The notes: generated from the letters alone by a model not told the origin. 43,813 bases of DNA from Sedimenticola hydrogenitrophicus (GCF_025175675.1 NZ_JANIOA010000037.1:1-43813), one strand, 5' to 3'. Counted from the stretch's first letter, positions 30,540 to 39,672 are shown. Made by a program: numbers and translations.

Positions 30540-30690
30540 AAGTATCTTGCCATCCATCAACTGGTGAACCCGGGAAAACGCTTGACACTAGACGAGCTGG
30601 AGCAAGATCTTGGCATGGACCGTTGAATTTGACGACGCGGCGGCCAAAGAGCTGCGTAAACTGGATCGTTATGTGCGTGCCCGATGATGC
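30540..30690 (+). pseudogene. Remains of a relB-relE pair
   Basis: Two overlapping fragments in different frames. The first is an antitoxin tail reading LVNPGKRLTLDELEQDLGMDR then stop (30561-30626). The second is a toxin beginning WTVEFDDAAAKELRKLDR (about 30616-30669), the typical RelE start, which ends at a stop after a further five residues (30686-30688). The order antitoxin then toxin and the overlap are kept, but the front of the antitoxin and about three quarters of the toxin are gone. It abuts the end of the reverse-strand ParE gene, whose arrival may have cut it. Confidence 0.7.
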
Positions 30691-30968
30691 CACTTTTCTG
30701 GGTCTTGGCTTGGATGAAAGACCGATAAGACCAGTATGAAATCATACTCCGCCCGGTACAGTATGCCATGCGGAAATCCGTCCACTGGCCAACGTCGCAT
30801 ATCAAAATCCAAAACCTGCATCGAGAGTGGATTCTCCGCCGCGGATAAAACTGCGCTTTCCACGGCAGATTGGAATCGCTGCGCAAGTTCAGGACTTATT
30901 TTCCGATAGAAGGCTTTTTCGTGACGTATGTCCTCGCGAGCTGACGCAAGAAACTTGACACGCTTCAA
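30669..30968 (-). CDS. RelE/ParE superfamily toxin
   Basis: A 99-residue protein with the ParE-type layout: N-terminal VKFLASAREDIRHEKAFYRKI, the helix pair, then MRRWPVDGFPHGILYRAEYD and the last strand FILVLSVFHPSQDPEKWHHR. The FPHGILY/VxAVxHxxRxPxxW ending is characteristic of this toxin group. Overlaps the antitoxin gene by ATGA (30965-30968). Confidence 0.85.
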   Translation of the reverse strand: MKRVKFLASAREDIRHEKAFYRKISPELAQRFQSAVESAVLSAAENPLSMQVLDFDMRRWPVDGFPHGILYRAEYDFILVLSVFHPSQDPEKWHHRART

Positions 30969-31204
30969 TGATCGTCTTCCCGAAGCTCAGCAAAAACATC
31001 CTCCGCTGGGATAGCTTGTTCTTCCCCGCGGAGATATGCCTCGTAACGGCGGTTTGACTCGGCTACCCACGCTGCTTCTACCTTCTTCGGGTCGGACACG
31101 GGACGTGATTCAATGCTTTCCAACAGGTGGATCGCTAAGCGCGTCCGCTCCTCCAGTGGCAACGCAAGCGCCTCAGATTCGATAGCTTTCGACAGATTAC
31201 TCAT
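30965..31204 (-). CDS. Antitoxin of the addiction-module component family (TIGR02574-like)
   Basis: A 79-residue acidic protein, starting MSNLSKAIESEALALPLEER and containing RLAIHLLESIE and VEAAWVAESNRRYEAYLRGE, typical of this family paired with ParE/RelE toxins. ATG 31204 is preferred over GTG 31216 because GTGGAG lies 6 nt before it. Forms an operon with the toxin downstream. Confidence 0.85.
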   Translation of the reverse strand: MSNLSKAIESEALALPLEERTRLAIHLLESIESRPVSDPKKVEAAWVAESNRRYEAYLRGEEQAIPAEDVFAELREDDH

Positions 31205-31330
31205 ACCGGTCTCCACTCAATGGACCCCAACCACATTGTATTCTGAACCCTCGACGATGCAAAGGTGCGGTGGATTTGTCGAAGCACATAACATTGAAGA
31301 TGACAAACTCATCCTCGCACCGAATAAAGA

Positions 31331-32212
31331 TCAGGCCAATCCCGCCCACTGCAGATAAGCCGCGTTGATCCGGTCGCCCCAGATCAGGCTGATCCAGCCC
31401 GCCGCCGCCAGATAGGGACCGAAGGGAATGGGAATATTCCGGTTGCGCCCGCGGATCAGGATCAGCAGGATCCCCACCACCGCACCGACCACGGACGAGA
31501 GCAGGATAATCTGCACCAGCGATTGCCAGCCGAACCAGGCGCCGAACAGCGCGAACAGCTTGAAATCGCCATAGCCCATGCCCTCCTTGCCGGTGATCAG
31601 CTTGAACAGTTGAAACACCGTCCACAGGGAGAGATAACCGGCCGCCGCGCCGATAATCGCCGAATGGCTGTCGGTGAAGAGGTTGAACAGACTGAGCAGC
31701 AGGCCAAGCCAGAGCATCGGCAGCACAATGGAATCCGGCAGCAGCTGCTCATCGAAATCGATCAGGGTCAGGGAGATCAGGGCCCAGGTCAGCGGGAGTG
31801 CCGCTACCGTTTGCCAGCTGAAGCCAAAATGGAGCACCACGGCCAGCGAGAGCAGGCCGGTGGCCAGTTCAACCAGCGGATATCGGGCTGAAATCGGCTG
31901 CTTGCACGCGGAACAGCGACCCCGCAGCAGCAGCCAGCTGATCACCGGGATATTCTCCCAGGCGCGGATTTTGTGGCCGCAATGGGGACAGCTGGAGCCG
32001 GGGCGGCTCAGGCTCAACGGCGGCGCGGACTCCCCGGAATCCGCCTCGAGATCGAGAAACTCATGGCACTGCTGCCGCCAGCCGGCCTCCATCATCCTGG
32101 GCAGGCGATAGGCGACCACATTCAGGAAGCTGCCGACGAACAGGCCGAGGAGTGTGCCGGAAAAGGCAAAGAGCAACGGGCTTTGCTGGAAAACCGAAAG
32201 CAGGTTCATCAA
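31331..32212 (-). CDS. pilD: Prepilin peptidase / N-methyltransferase PilD
   Basis: PilD cuts the leader of type IV prepilins and methylates the new N-terminal phenylalanine at the inner membrane. The 293-residue protein has about eight membrane segments, the cytoplasmic loop with two CxxC pairs (CPHC and CSAC) needed for methylation, and the two catalytic aspartates in LTLIDFDEQLLPD and GMGYGDFKLFA. Last gene of the pilB-pilC-pilD reverse-strand group; 29 nt follow the pilC stop. Confidence 0.96.
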   Translation of the reverse strand: MMNLLSVFQQSPLLFAFSGTLLGLFVGSFLNVVAYRLPRMMEAGWRQQCHEFLDLEADSGESAPPLSLSRPGSSCPHCGHKIRAWENIPVISWLLLRGRCSACKQPISARYPLVELATGLLSLAVVLHFGFSWQTVAALPLTWALISLTLIDFDEQLLPDSIVLPMLWLGLLLSLFNLFTDSHSAIIGAAAGYLSLWTVFQLFKLITGKEGMGYGDFKLFALFGAWFGWQSLVQIILLSSVVGAVVGILLILIRGRNRNIPIPFGPYLAAAGWISLIWGDRINAAYLQWAGLA

Positions 32213-32241
32213 ACTATTTTGCCGAATGTCTGGTTAGGTTA

Positions 32242-33483
32242 TTAAATAACCGATGCCATCTTGAAGATCGGCAGGTACATGGCCACCACCAGGCCACCCA
32301 CCAGGGTGCCGATGATTACCATGATAAAGGGCTCCAGCAGGCTGCTGAGCGCATCAACCGCATTGTCCACTTCCTCTTCAAAGAAGTCTGCCACCTTGGT
32401 CAGCATATGATCCAATGCGCCTGATTCTTCGCCAATCGCTACCATCTGGATGACCATGTGAGGAAACAGCTGTTGTTGTTTCATGCTGAGTTGGAGTGAC
32501 TGACCGGTCGCCACATCCTCACGCATGCGCATGACGGCATCACTGTAGATGGTGTTACCCGTCGCGCCGGCAACGGATTCCAGCGCCTCGACCAGCGGCA
32601 CACCGGCGGCAAACATGGTTGCCAGGGTACGGGAAAACCGGGCGATGGAGGCCTTATTCAGGATAACCCCGATGATGGGTGTTTTGAGTAGCGCTCGATC
32701 GATAAACTGGCGCATCTTTCGCGAGCGTTTAAAGGTGTATGAAAAACTATAGACAGCTATAATAATAGCGCCTAGCAGTAGCCACCAATAGCTTGTCATC
32801 CATTCTGACATGGCGACCACCATTTTGGTGAACGCGGGCAGGTCCCCCCCAAAGCTGGAGAAGAGGCTCTCAAATTGGGGAATCACAAAAATCATAATAA
32901 GCGCCGTTACAATGAGGGCAACGATGATCACGGCGGCCGGGTAAAACAATGCCTTCTTGATTTTCCCCTTCAGCGATTCGGTCTTCTCCTTGTAGGTGGC
33001 GATTTTATCCAAAAGTCCTTCAAGTACACCGGCAGCTTCGCCGGCGCGTACCAGATTGCAGAACAGATCATCAAAATAGAGCGGATGTTTTGCCAGTGCC
33101 TCGGCCAGGGCGGTACCGCCTTCGACATCCGCTTTTATCGAAAGAAGCAGATCCTGCATGGACGGGTTATTGTGACCGCGACCGACAATATCAAATGCCT
33201 GTACCAGCGGCACGCCGGCTTCCATCATGGTGGAGAGTTGCCGGGAGAAAACCGCAATATCGCCAGCAGTTATTTTCTTTTTTGTGTTGAAAATGGCAGT
33301 TGCTTTTTTCTTTACTTTTAAAGGGTTTATCCCCTGACGTCTGAGATCGGCCCGCACCAGCGCCAGTGAGGCGGCACGCGATTCCCCCTTGATCCGTTTG
33401 CCGCGCTTGTCGGCGCCCTCCCAACTGTATACGTAGGCCTTTTCGGCCTTGGGGGCTTTTTTTGTGGCGGTAGCGGTGGCCAT
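32242..33483 (-). CDS. pilC: Type IV pilus inner-membrane platform protein PilC
   Basis: PilC is the polytopic platform on which PilB drives pilus extension. The 413-residue protein has two copies of the T2SSF domain (about 75-200 and 280-400), each followed by membrane segments, with FSRQLSTMMEAGVPLVQAFD and FSRTLATMFAAGVPLVEALE as the matching repeats. The N-terminus carries YSWEGADKRGKRIKGE. It lies 5 nt after pilB. Confidence 0.96.
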   Translation of the reverse strand: MATATATKKAPKAEKAYVYSWEGADKRGKRIKGESRAASLALVRADLRRQGINPLKVKKKATAIFNTKKKITAGDIAVFSRQLSTMMEAGVPLVQAFDIVGRGHNNPSMQDLLLSIKADVEGGTALAEALAKHPLYFDDLFCNLVRAGEAAGVLEGLLDKIATYKEKTESLKGKIKKALFYPAAVIIVALIVTALIMIFVIPQFESLFSSFGGDLPAFTKMVVAMSEWMTSYWWLLLGAIIIAVYSFSYTFKRSRKMRQFIDRALLKTPIIGVILNKASIARFSRTLATMFAAGVPLVEALESVAGATGNTIYSDAVMRMREDVATGQSLQLSMKQQQLFPHMVIQMVAIGEESGALDHMLTKVADFFEEEVDNAVDALSSLLEPFIMVIIGTLVGGLVVAMYLPIFKMASVI

Positions 33484-33488
33484 ATCGG

Positions 33489-35201
33489 TTAATCCTTGGT
33501 AACCCTGTTGATTTCTTCCAGGCTGGTGATGCCTGCCCTGATCTTGTTCAATCCAGCCTCCCTGAGGGTGAGAATACCCTCATCTCTCGACTGTTGTTCC
33601 AGTTGCAACGAGTTACACCCCTCCATCACCAGTTTTTCCATGGCGGAGGAGATGGGCATAATCTGGAATATACCAACACGTCCCTTGTAACCCAGAGTGC
33701 AGCGGTCACATCCTACGGCTTTATAGACAGTAAGGTGCTTCAGTTCGGTCTCTTTGAAGCCTTCTTCGAGAAGCGCCTCTCGGGGAATCTCGTCCGGGGT
33801 CTTGCAGTGTTCACAGAGTCGCCTGGCCAGACGCTGGGCCATGATCAGTAGCACAGACGATGCAATATTAAAGGGCGGGATCCCCATATTGGCCAGGCGT
33901 GTCAAGGTTTGCGGGGCATCGTTGGTGTGCAGGGTCGAGAGGACCAGGTGGCCGGTCTGGGCCGCCTTGACGGCGATTTCCGCCGTCTCCAGGTCGCGGA
34001 TCTCACCCACCATCACAATATCGGGATCCTGGCGCAGGAAGGCGCGGAGCGCTTCGGCGAAGGTCAGCCCGGTCCTGACATTCACATTCACCTGGTTGAT
34101 GCCCGCCACCTGAATTTCCACCGGGTCCTCGGCGGTCGAGATGTTCACCCCTTCACTGTTCAGCATATTCAATGCCGTATAGAGGGAGACCGTCTTACCG
34201 CTGCCGGTCGGTCCGGTGACCAGGATCATGCCGTAGGGCTTCTTGATCGCCGTCTCGAACAGCCGCTGTTGCTCCGGTTCAAAGCCGAGCGCCTCGATAC
34301 CCAATTGCGCGCTGGCCGGGTCGAGAATACGCAGCACCACCTTTTCACCGTACAAAGTGGGGCAGGTGTTGACGCGGAAATCGATGGCCCGGTTGCGGGA
34401 AAGCTTCATCTTGATGCGGCCGTCCTGGGGAACACGCCGCTCGGCGATATTCATGCGGGACATCACCTTGATGCGGGCGGTCAGGCGCGAGGCGATGTTG
34501 ATCGGCGGAGAGGCGACTTCATGCAGGATACCGTCCTGGCGCAACCGGACGCGGAAGGTCTTTTCATAGGGCTCAAAGTGAATATCCGATGCCCCGCTGT
34601 TGATGGCGTCCAGCAGCATCTTATTGACAAACCGGACCACCGGGGCGTCGTCGACATCCAGATCGCCCTCTTTTTTCTGGGTATCCGGCTCCCCGGAAGA
34701 GATATCCAGATTGTCCAGGTCCGCATCCAGCAGATCCGACATGCTGGTGTCCTTGGCTTCCAGGGCAATCTCAATCGCCCGAACCAGTTTCTCCTCTTCC
34801 ACCACGATCGCCTCGATCGCCAGTCCGGTGTGGAACTTGATTTCATCGAGGCCCTGAATATTGGTGGGGTCTGAAACGGCCAGGAAGAGTCGATTACCGC
34901 GGCGGAAAATCGGCAGGGCGTGGTGAATACGAATCAGTTTCTCATCGACCAGCCCTATTGGAGCAACGGACATATCGAGGGCTTCAAGCTGAAACAGGGG
35001 TACCCCGAACTCCTGTGAGGCCGAGAGGGCGATGCTGTTGCTGCCGACGAGTTTGTTTTCGACCAGATAGGTGACGAATTGCTGGCGTTTTTTGGCGGAC
35101 TCTAAAATGGATTTTTGCGCAACCTCTTCGGATAGCAAATTGTCCTCGACAAGTCGTCGAGGGAGACCGCTCAATGCTATTTTCTGGGTTGCTGTCGTCA
35201 T
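33489..35201 (-). CDS. pilB: Type IV pilus assembly ATPase PilB
   Basis: PilB is the hexameric ATPase for pilus extension. From ATG 35201 the protein is 570 residues: an N-terminal MshEN-type domain, the GSPII_E ATPase core with Walker A GPTGSGKTVSLY, the Asp box (AEDPVEIQVAGINQV), Walker B (DPDIVMVGEIRD) and the His box (GHLVLSTLHTND), and the zinc tetracysteine CEHC...CDRC. A TTG three codons upstream (35210) also fits the frame but is less likely. Confidence 0.96.
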   Translation of the reverse strand: MTTATQKIALSGLPRRLVEDNLLSEEVAQKSILESAKKRQQFVTYLVENKLVGSNSIALSASQEFGVPLFQLEALDMSVAPIGLVDEKLIRIHHALPIFRRGNRLFLAVSDPTNIQGLDEIKFHTGLAIEAIVVEEEKLVRAIEIALEAKDTSMSDLLDADLDNLDISSGEPDTQKKEGDLDVDDAPVVRFVNKMLLDAINSGASDIHFEPYEKTFRVRLRQDGILHEVASPPINIASRLTARIKVMSRMNIAERRVPQDGRIKMKLSRNRAIDFRVNTCPTLYGEKVVLRILDPASAQLGIEALGFEPEQQRLFETAIKKPYGMILVTGPTGSGKTVSLYTALNMLNSEGVNISTAEDPVEIQVAGINQVNVNVRTGLTFAEALRAFLRQDPDIVMVGEIRDLETAEIAVKAAQTGHLVLSTLHTNDAPQTLTRLANMGIPPFNIASSVLLIMAQRLARRLCEHCKTPDEIPREALLEEGFKETELKHLTVYKAVGCDRCTLGYKGRVGIFQIMPISSAMEKLVMEGCNSLQLEQQSRDEGILTLREAGLNKIRAGITSLEEINRVTKD

Positions 35202-35210
35202 CTGGATCAA

Positions 35211-35717
35211 GTTTTCTGGACAGTGATGTGGCTTGGGTTGGATGATTATAACGTCTGGAACAGTCCTGCCGACTATTCTATCGGCTCCTTCTCCCAGTAT
35301 TTTACCTTTAATTGATGAAAACTATACCCTTTCCAAGCCTAATAGCCAATTATGGATTATTTTTCAAGTAGTTTGTGTTATTTGGATCGCAACCTATTGT
35401 TTTTAATGATTGTGCAATGCGAATATATTGGTTATATACCCGTCAGGTGTTGTCTGATGGCTGTGTTTCTGCAGGAGTGGTTTACCGCCATCCCACGTAC
35501 TCGATTTTTGAGAATTACAGGATGGGCCGTGCCCGCCGACCGCTCCATGGACTACTCTATGACCAAACACTCGGCTATTCGCACTCGTGTTAGGGCTGCA
35601 CTATTTCGATTTGTATGTCGAAATGCGCCGATAAACTTGCGAACCGCACTACCTTGCCGGGGCTGGATTCGCCGCACAGTGTGCAACTAATCGGGTATGG
35701 GGGGGTCTTCATGAAGA
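35211..35717. other. AT-rich spacer between pilB and the pilin glycosyltransferase gene
   Basis: Plus-strand frames here show no recognisable domain. Degenerate pieces of the CGAACCGCA repeat family are visible (about 35625-35660). The pilB promoter should lie in 35211-35320 but no clear box is seen. Confidence 0.5.
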
Positions 35718-37412
35718 TTAATTTTTAATAGTATTTGCACTTATGGCCTTGAATTCTTGCCGAGACAATTCGCAGTTTTTCACCAAACCGACGCTACAAA
35801 GCCGATTGAGCCATATCTCCCCTTCTGGTTTTCTGCCGTTTAACACCAAAGAGTAGGAAATATTCCGAAAATCTAGCGGCTTGTGTGCATAAAGCGCCAC
35901 ATTCCTTAACTCCTCTAGCTCATCGTCGCTCATCCCCCTCCGGGGCGACATCCTGGCAAGCTTGATCACATGGTTCCACTGGGTTAGTGCAAGGACACTC
36001 GGAGGCTTCGCATCCGGATCAAGGGTCAAACCCGCCCACTCCATACGAAGAAGGCGATAACTATGTTCAACCTTAAAATAGTCTGCGATGGTAATAACTA
36101 GCGCCACGATTAATGACAACACCATCAATACGACATAACGCTTGCGCATCCATACTATTGCAGCATCACCGCCACGACTCACACTCAACGCACCGGCAAT
36201 TGCGCCCACAGGAAGCAAAAAATACGCATACTGCAAAGGGTATTCAAGCATCGAGTGATTGCCTACAACCAATAAAAAGCAAAGTGAAACTGCCCTCTCA
36301 GCCGTGTTCACTCGCCGAAACTGTCGATATAGCCAAAAAACTAAACTTATAATTATAAAGCCACCAATCGGAATCCCGCACCAGAGTAAAATATCGAGAA
36401 ATAGATTATGTGAAGAAGAGAAAACTATATGGAGCGGCGGGTAATTTAATGCCTCAAAGATGTGTGCTTCAGCGACATTTCCCCACCCATAACCCCAGAG
36501 CGGCCTTTCCATGAGTGCACCGGTCAGCAGCTTCCATATTGTAATACGCGGATCGGAGACAGCCTTTGATATCTGGGATTGAACCAAGCCCCCGTCTCCC
36601 TGCAAAATATCGTAAAACCAGTTGATCAGGAAGGCACAAATAAGCGTGTAAATCGCAAATAATAACGCAACCCACGGTATTTTCTTATCGGTCCACAACC
36701 GCCCCCAATACCAAAACGCGGCGACGATTACCGCCACACCTAGTCCTGCAGTCCTTGAACCGGTGAGTGCCAAGCCCATGCCAAGCAACAAAAGCACAGG
36801 CGCCGCGAGAAACCAGCTTATTTTGACTCTGATGCGCGCCCAAAAGACGGATACCACTCCCAAGAGCAACAAGGTAGCAAGTTGATTTTGCTGCGCGACA
36901 TTTGCAGCAGGATATCGGCCTGGTGTGTCGATGACCCATATCCGAAGCCCATCCAATTGGAAGAATTGATAGAGCTGAAGAAAAACAGAGATTACAGAAG
37001 CGACCGCTATTGCCAGACACAACAAATCAACGATTTGCCACTGATGGTCTAGATTCCAAAATCTCCCGACAAAAAATGCCCCTAAAAAACCCAATAGGTA
37101 CAGACTACTTAGCCACGCGCTCCCGAAAAATGCTATTTCTCCAAAAGCAAACTGAATCAGTGGGATTGTGCAGATAGTTACCAATAAGCAGCCAAACCAA
37201 TCCAGTGGAAATTTTGCGGGAGCTTTTATAATTCCGATTAAGCCCAGTGGGAGAAATGCAAGGCTTATCCATGCCTCTTGGTGGAATGATGTCCAAGGCA
37301 TAGTATGATTTGGTAATAGCCAACCGATTGCGATCAGCAATACACTGAATACTGCCCAAATCGGCGCGGTACTCTTAAAAAATCGCAAAATTGCAGCAGC
37401 GATAGTAACCAT
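35718..37412 (-). CDS. Pilin O-oligosaccharyltransferase, PglL/TfpO type (Wzy_C family)
   Basis: The 564-residue membrane protein has about 11-12 hydrophobic segments in the first 445 residues and a soluble C-terminal part. The large periplasmic loop contains DPRITIWKLLTGALMERPLWG and SSSHNLFLDILLWCG, and further on NHSMLEYPLQYAYFLLP, the HxxxEYPxxYAYF motif that separates PglL-type protein glycosylases from O-antigen ligases. It lies directly after pilA, as TfpO does in Pseudomonas, so the pilin is the likely acceptor. The gene is visibly more AT-rich than pilB-D, suggesting separate acquisition. Ribosome binding site weak. Confidence 0.82.
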   Translation of the reverse strand: MVTIAAAILRFFKSTAPIWAVFSVLLIAIGWLLPNHTMPWTSFHQEAWISLAFLPLGLIGIIKAPAKFPLDWFGCLLVTICTIPLIQFAFGEIAFFGSAWLSSLYLLGFLGAFFVGRFWNLDHQWQIVDLLCLAIAVASVISVFLQLYQFFQLDGLRIWVIDTPGRYPAANVAQQNQLATLLLLGVVSVFWARIRVKISWFLAAPVLLLLGMGLALTGSRTAGLGVAVIVAAFWYWGRLWTDKKIPWVALLFAIYTLICAFLINWFYDILQGDGGLVQSQISKAVSDPRITIWKLLTGALMERPLWGYGWGNVAEAHIFEALNYPPLHIVFSSSHNLFLDILLWCGIPIGGFIIISLVFWLYRQFRRVNTAERAVSLCFLLVVGNHSMLEYPLQYAYFLLPVGAIAGALSVSRGGDAAIVWMRKRYVVLMVLSLIVALVITIADYFKVEHSYRLLRMEWAGLTLDPDAKPPSVLALTQWNHVIKLARMSPRRGMSDDELEELRNVALYAHKPLDFRNISYSLVLNGRKPEGEIWLNRLCSVGLVKNCELSRQEFKAISANTIKN

Positions 37413-37430
37413 CTATATACTCAAAATAAA

Positions 37431-37461
37431 AATGCCGCCGATCTAATAGATCGGCGGCATT
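37431..37461 (-). terminator. Terminator after pilA
   Basis: A perfect 14-bp stem (AATGCCGCCGATCT, 37431-37444; AGATCGGCGGCATT, 37448-37461) with a 3-nt loop. On the reverse strand it is followed by TTTTTATTTT. It lies 27 nt after the pilA stop and 19 nt before the glycosyltransferase ATG, so pilA would be expressed far above the next gene. The plus-strand side also ends in a T-run. Confidence 0.9.
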
Positions 37462-37488
37462 TTATTACCAAGGCCCTGTCAACTATAC

Positions 37489-37929
37489 TCAGGTCTTAGG
37501 CAGGTATTTCGGTGGAACGGACCCGCTGACTGTCGTCGCGCATTGCGTATTTGCGCCACAGGTAACCGTGTAGACAACATTTGCTCCATCAACCGCGGCA
37601 TTGCCGGTATTTCGCATCACGATCGTTATTGTTGCCGTCGTCAAGCCAGTACCGACAGCAGTAACGGAGGTAACATACTTGCCCGTTACATTAGTAGCAG
37701 TAGCGTCCAGGCCAAAATCAACGTTGGTGGCACTCGCGCTAAGCGTCCCTTCATTAAACATTACCGCGGCTGCCGTACGAGCAGCTTGCGTCAATGATGC
37801 CGCTTCGGTCACCTTGGCCTTAATCGTGTAATCCTGATACGCGGGAATGGCGATGGCCGCCAAAATACCAATAATCGCCACAACGATCATCAGTTCGATC
37901 AATGTAAAACCGGCTTGTACTTTTTTCAT
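37489..37929 (-). CDS. pilA: Type IV major pilin PilA
   Basis: A 146-residue type IVa pilin. The leader is MKKVQAG; PilD would cut before F8, and E5 of the mature protein (FTLIE) is present, followed by the hydrophobic assembly helix [22 protein letters not shown]. Two C-terminal cysteines ([13 protein letters not shown]) can form the D-region disulphide loop. A good AAAACTCC-type reverse-complement ribosome site (GGAG) precedes the ATG. Confidence 0.96.
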   Translation of the reverse strand: MKKVQAGFTLIELMIVVAIIGILAAIAIPAYQDYTIKAKVTEAASLTQAARTAAAVMFNEGTLSASATNVDFGLDATATNVTGKYVTSVTAVGTGLTTATITIVMRNTGNAAVDGANVVYTVTCGANTQCATTVSGSVPPKYLPKT

Positions 37930-38055
37930 GGTAAAACTCCGTATTTTCTATAGTAGTTGCTTATCGGGCGGGCCAATCTTAACTTTAGCCCTTCCATGGA
38001 AACTGCGACCTATCTCTCACTTAAACCGAACATCTCATCTGTGTACCAAATAGTA

Positions 38056-38071
38056 TGCACGCGCCAGGCCA
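38056..38071 (-). promoter_or_regulatory. Sigma54-type promoter of pilA (candidate)
   Basis: On the reverse strand TGGCCTGGCGCGTGCA matches the -24/-12 consensus TGGCAC-N5-TTGCA at the required GG and GC spaced by 10 nt, and at 8 of 11 fixed positions. It lies about 130 bp before the pilA ATG. pilA is under RpoN control in Pseudomonas, Neisseria relatives and others. The remainder of 37930-38355 shows no gene. Confidence 0.5.
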
Positions 38072-38355
38072 ATTCCGTTACTACTTTCCAGGATAGAATA
38101 ATATTATCAATTAAAACAGTGAGTTACTCTGTTGTAATGGACGTTCCGCTGACGCAATGCTGAACCACTTCCCTTAGGGTGTGCATGCTAGCGTCAGAAT
38201 GTGACGGATTTTGTCACCCTGGCCTATTCCCGCTCATGCCGTTTATCGATCCCGACAGAATGTGGGAGCAGTTTCCGGACCAAGGTTATGCTTCAGGGCA
38301 TCCCGGTCGATGTGCGGTTTCTCTCCGCAATGTGAATGAGGGGGCGTTGCGGCTT

Positions 38356-38742
38356 TCACTGGGCGCCAACGGATTCCTGTGCCCAGTTCAGGACAGCGTC
38401 CAGAGTCTGGTGCGTTCCCTCTCGGTCAAGCACCCCGGGTTGTACCAAGCCATATCGCATCTCCACTGCGTAGGGATTCAACTCATCAAGATGATCCGCG
38501 TTCGGTGGTTCGGGTAGTGACGAATCGGCAATTTGGTCCATCAGTTCAACGATGTCGTGGGTGCGGCGAAAAGCGATTCCCGCGCTCGACAGTACGGCTT
38601 TTAGCGATTTCTCTATCGCTTGTTGAGCATGAAAACCGAGTAGTGCATCACCGATCTCCGGGTCGGTCTTCAGCTTGCAATAGGCCAGGAGGTCCTGTTC
38701 CGCGCTCTGTAAAAGGATCTCTGCAAATGTCGGTTCACCCAT
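38356..38742 (-). CDS. HEPN domain protein, toxin of a HEPN/MNT pair
   Basis: The 128-residue protein (from ATG 38742) has the HEPN helix pattern: FAEILLQSAEQDLLAYCKL, LGFHAQQAIEKSLKAVLSSAG, AFRRTHDIVELM. HEPN proteins next to minimal nucleotidyltransferases (MNT) act as RNases that the MNT inactivates by adding AMP. The classical Rx4-6H active-site motif is not obvious, so activity is uncertain. Overlaps the MNT gene by 8 nt. Confidence 0.8.
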   Translation of the reverse strand: MGEPTFAEILLQSAEQDLLAYCKLKTDPEIGDALLGFHAQQAIEKSLKAVLSSAGIAFRRTHDIVELMDQIADSSLPEPPNADHLDELNPYAVEMRYGLVQPGVLDREGTHQTLDAVLNWAQESVGAQ

Positions 38743-39040
38743 AGAGGATCTTGCCTTCCCGCAATGCCCAATAAAGGGCGCTGCCTGGCTGATCGCCCCA
38801 GCGGGCAACGTCACTGGTGGAATACACCAGAATATCGACAGGTATGCGTAACGGCCGCAGAGCCCGGCGCAACCGTACCATCTCCTTCGCCCGGTCTGTT
38901 ACCTCGGACTCGATTACCAGGAAATCCAGATCCGAGTCCGGCCGAGCATCCCCGCGCGCGTGAGATCCAAACAGGATGATGCGCTCGGGGTGTGCCATTT
39001 CCACCAAGGTCTGGACAGCCTTTTCTTGGACTGAACTCAC
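38735..39040 (-). CDS. Minimal nucleotidyltransferase (MNT) antitoxin
   Basis: A 101-residue protein with the polymerase-beta-type signature GSHARGDARPDSDLD (GS-x10-D-x-D) and, further on, the third acidic residue in VDILVYS. Members of this group add AMP to a tyrosine of the partner HEPN protein. GTG 39040 is chosen because GGAAGG lies 8 nt before it; GTG 39049 would overlap that site. Confidence 0.85.
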   Translation of the reverse strand: MSSVQEKAVQTLVEMAHPERIILFGSHARGDARPDSDLDFLVIESEVTDRAKEMVRLRRALRPLRIPVDILVYSTSDVARWGDQPGSALYWALREGKILYG

Positions 39041-39122
39041 GTCAGACACCTTCCATCCTCCGATATTGCTCCCCAGAGTCTAAGGGAAAAACAATGTCTG
39101 CGCGAGGATAATGGTGCAACCG

Positions 39123-39190
39123 GAATGCGGGTCAGAGAACAATATTCTCTAATATACCCATGGTGGCAGATGAGCTTGCCAGGGTGGCAG
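39123..39190 (+). repeat. Dispersed repeat, copy 1
   Basis: Starts AATGCGGGTCAGAGAACAA, has the stem-loop AGAGAA-CAATA-TTCTCT, and continues TGGTGGCAGATGAGCTTGCC. Related copies lie at 40175-40263 and 42971-43034 in the same orientation. The rest of 39050-39327 shows no recognisable gene. Confidence 0.75.
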
Positions 39191-39327
39191 AGGGTGACTC
39201 TGTGGACGCAAGGCGCCTTATGCGTTTTGCTGCGTTCGGGTTGAACGTGCTTCAGGTAGTTTTGCAGGGCTTGTTTGTCTCGCTTGTTCATATGGCACGT
39301 GCCTTATTCAGAATGTTGATGTTTTAC

Positions 39328-39356
39328 TTGTCAGTACATTATCCGGACGTTATATT
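39328..39356 (+). promoter_or_regulatory. Promoter of the DUF1778-GNAT pair
   Basis: -35 TTGTCA (39328-39333), 17-nt spacer, -10 TATATT (39351-39356), 33 nt before the antitoxin ATG. Strong match. Confidence 0.65.
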
Positions 39357-39388
39357 GTGGTGCCAAGTATCAGAACCCGGGAGTCGCC

Positions 39389-39667
39389 ATGGGCCCCTTG
39401 AAACACTCGAAAACCGAACGGATTGATGTCCGCACTAGCAGCTCCGTCAAGCATCTCCTGCAGGAAGCCGCTCGCTCCTGTCACAAGAATGTCAGCGAGT
39501 TCCTGCTGGATGCCGGCGTGACAGCAGCCAACCAGGCGCTGGCCGACCGTCACCATTTTCTTCTCGACGACGAGCAATGGCAGGCGTTTCAGGAGGCCCT
39601 GGATCGCCCGGCTCAAGCCAAGCCACGGTTGAAGAAACTGCTCACAGAGCCTGGCGTGCTTGGCTGA
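39389..39667 (+). CDS. DUF1778 family antitoxin (TacA type)
   Basis: A 92-residue ribbon-helix-helix protein: KTERIDVRTSSSVKHLLQEA, CHKNVSEFLLDAGVTAANQAL, and the C-terminal toxin-binding part HHFLLDDEQWQAFQEALDRP, the signature of DUF1778 antitoxins. These repress their own operon and neutralise GNAT toxins. CGGGAG lies 5 nt before the ATG. Confidence 0.92.
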   Translation: MGPLKHSKTERIDVRTSSSVKHLLQEAARSCHKNVSEFLLDAGVTAANQALADRHHFLLDDEQWQAFQEALDRPAQAKPRLKKLLTEPGVLG

Positions 39668-39672
39668 GTGCA

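Noticed and set aside
35352-35690. Plus-strand 112-codon frame between pilB and the glycosyltransferase gene
   Set aside because: No recognisable domain, rare-residue composition, and partial intergenic repeats inside.
39037-39291. Reverse 84-codon frame starting MNKRDKQALQNYLK
   Set aside because: The first half looks somewhat protein-like, but the rest crosses a dispersed repeat and overlaps the MNT start; no family recognised.
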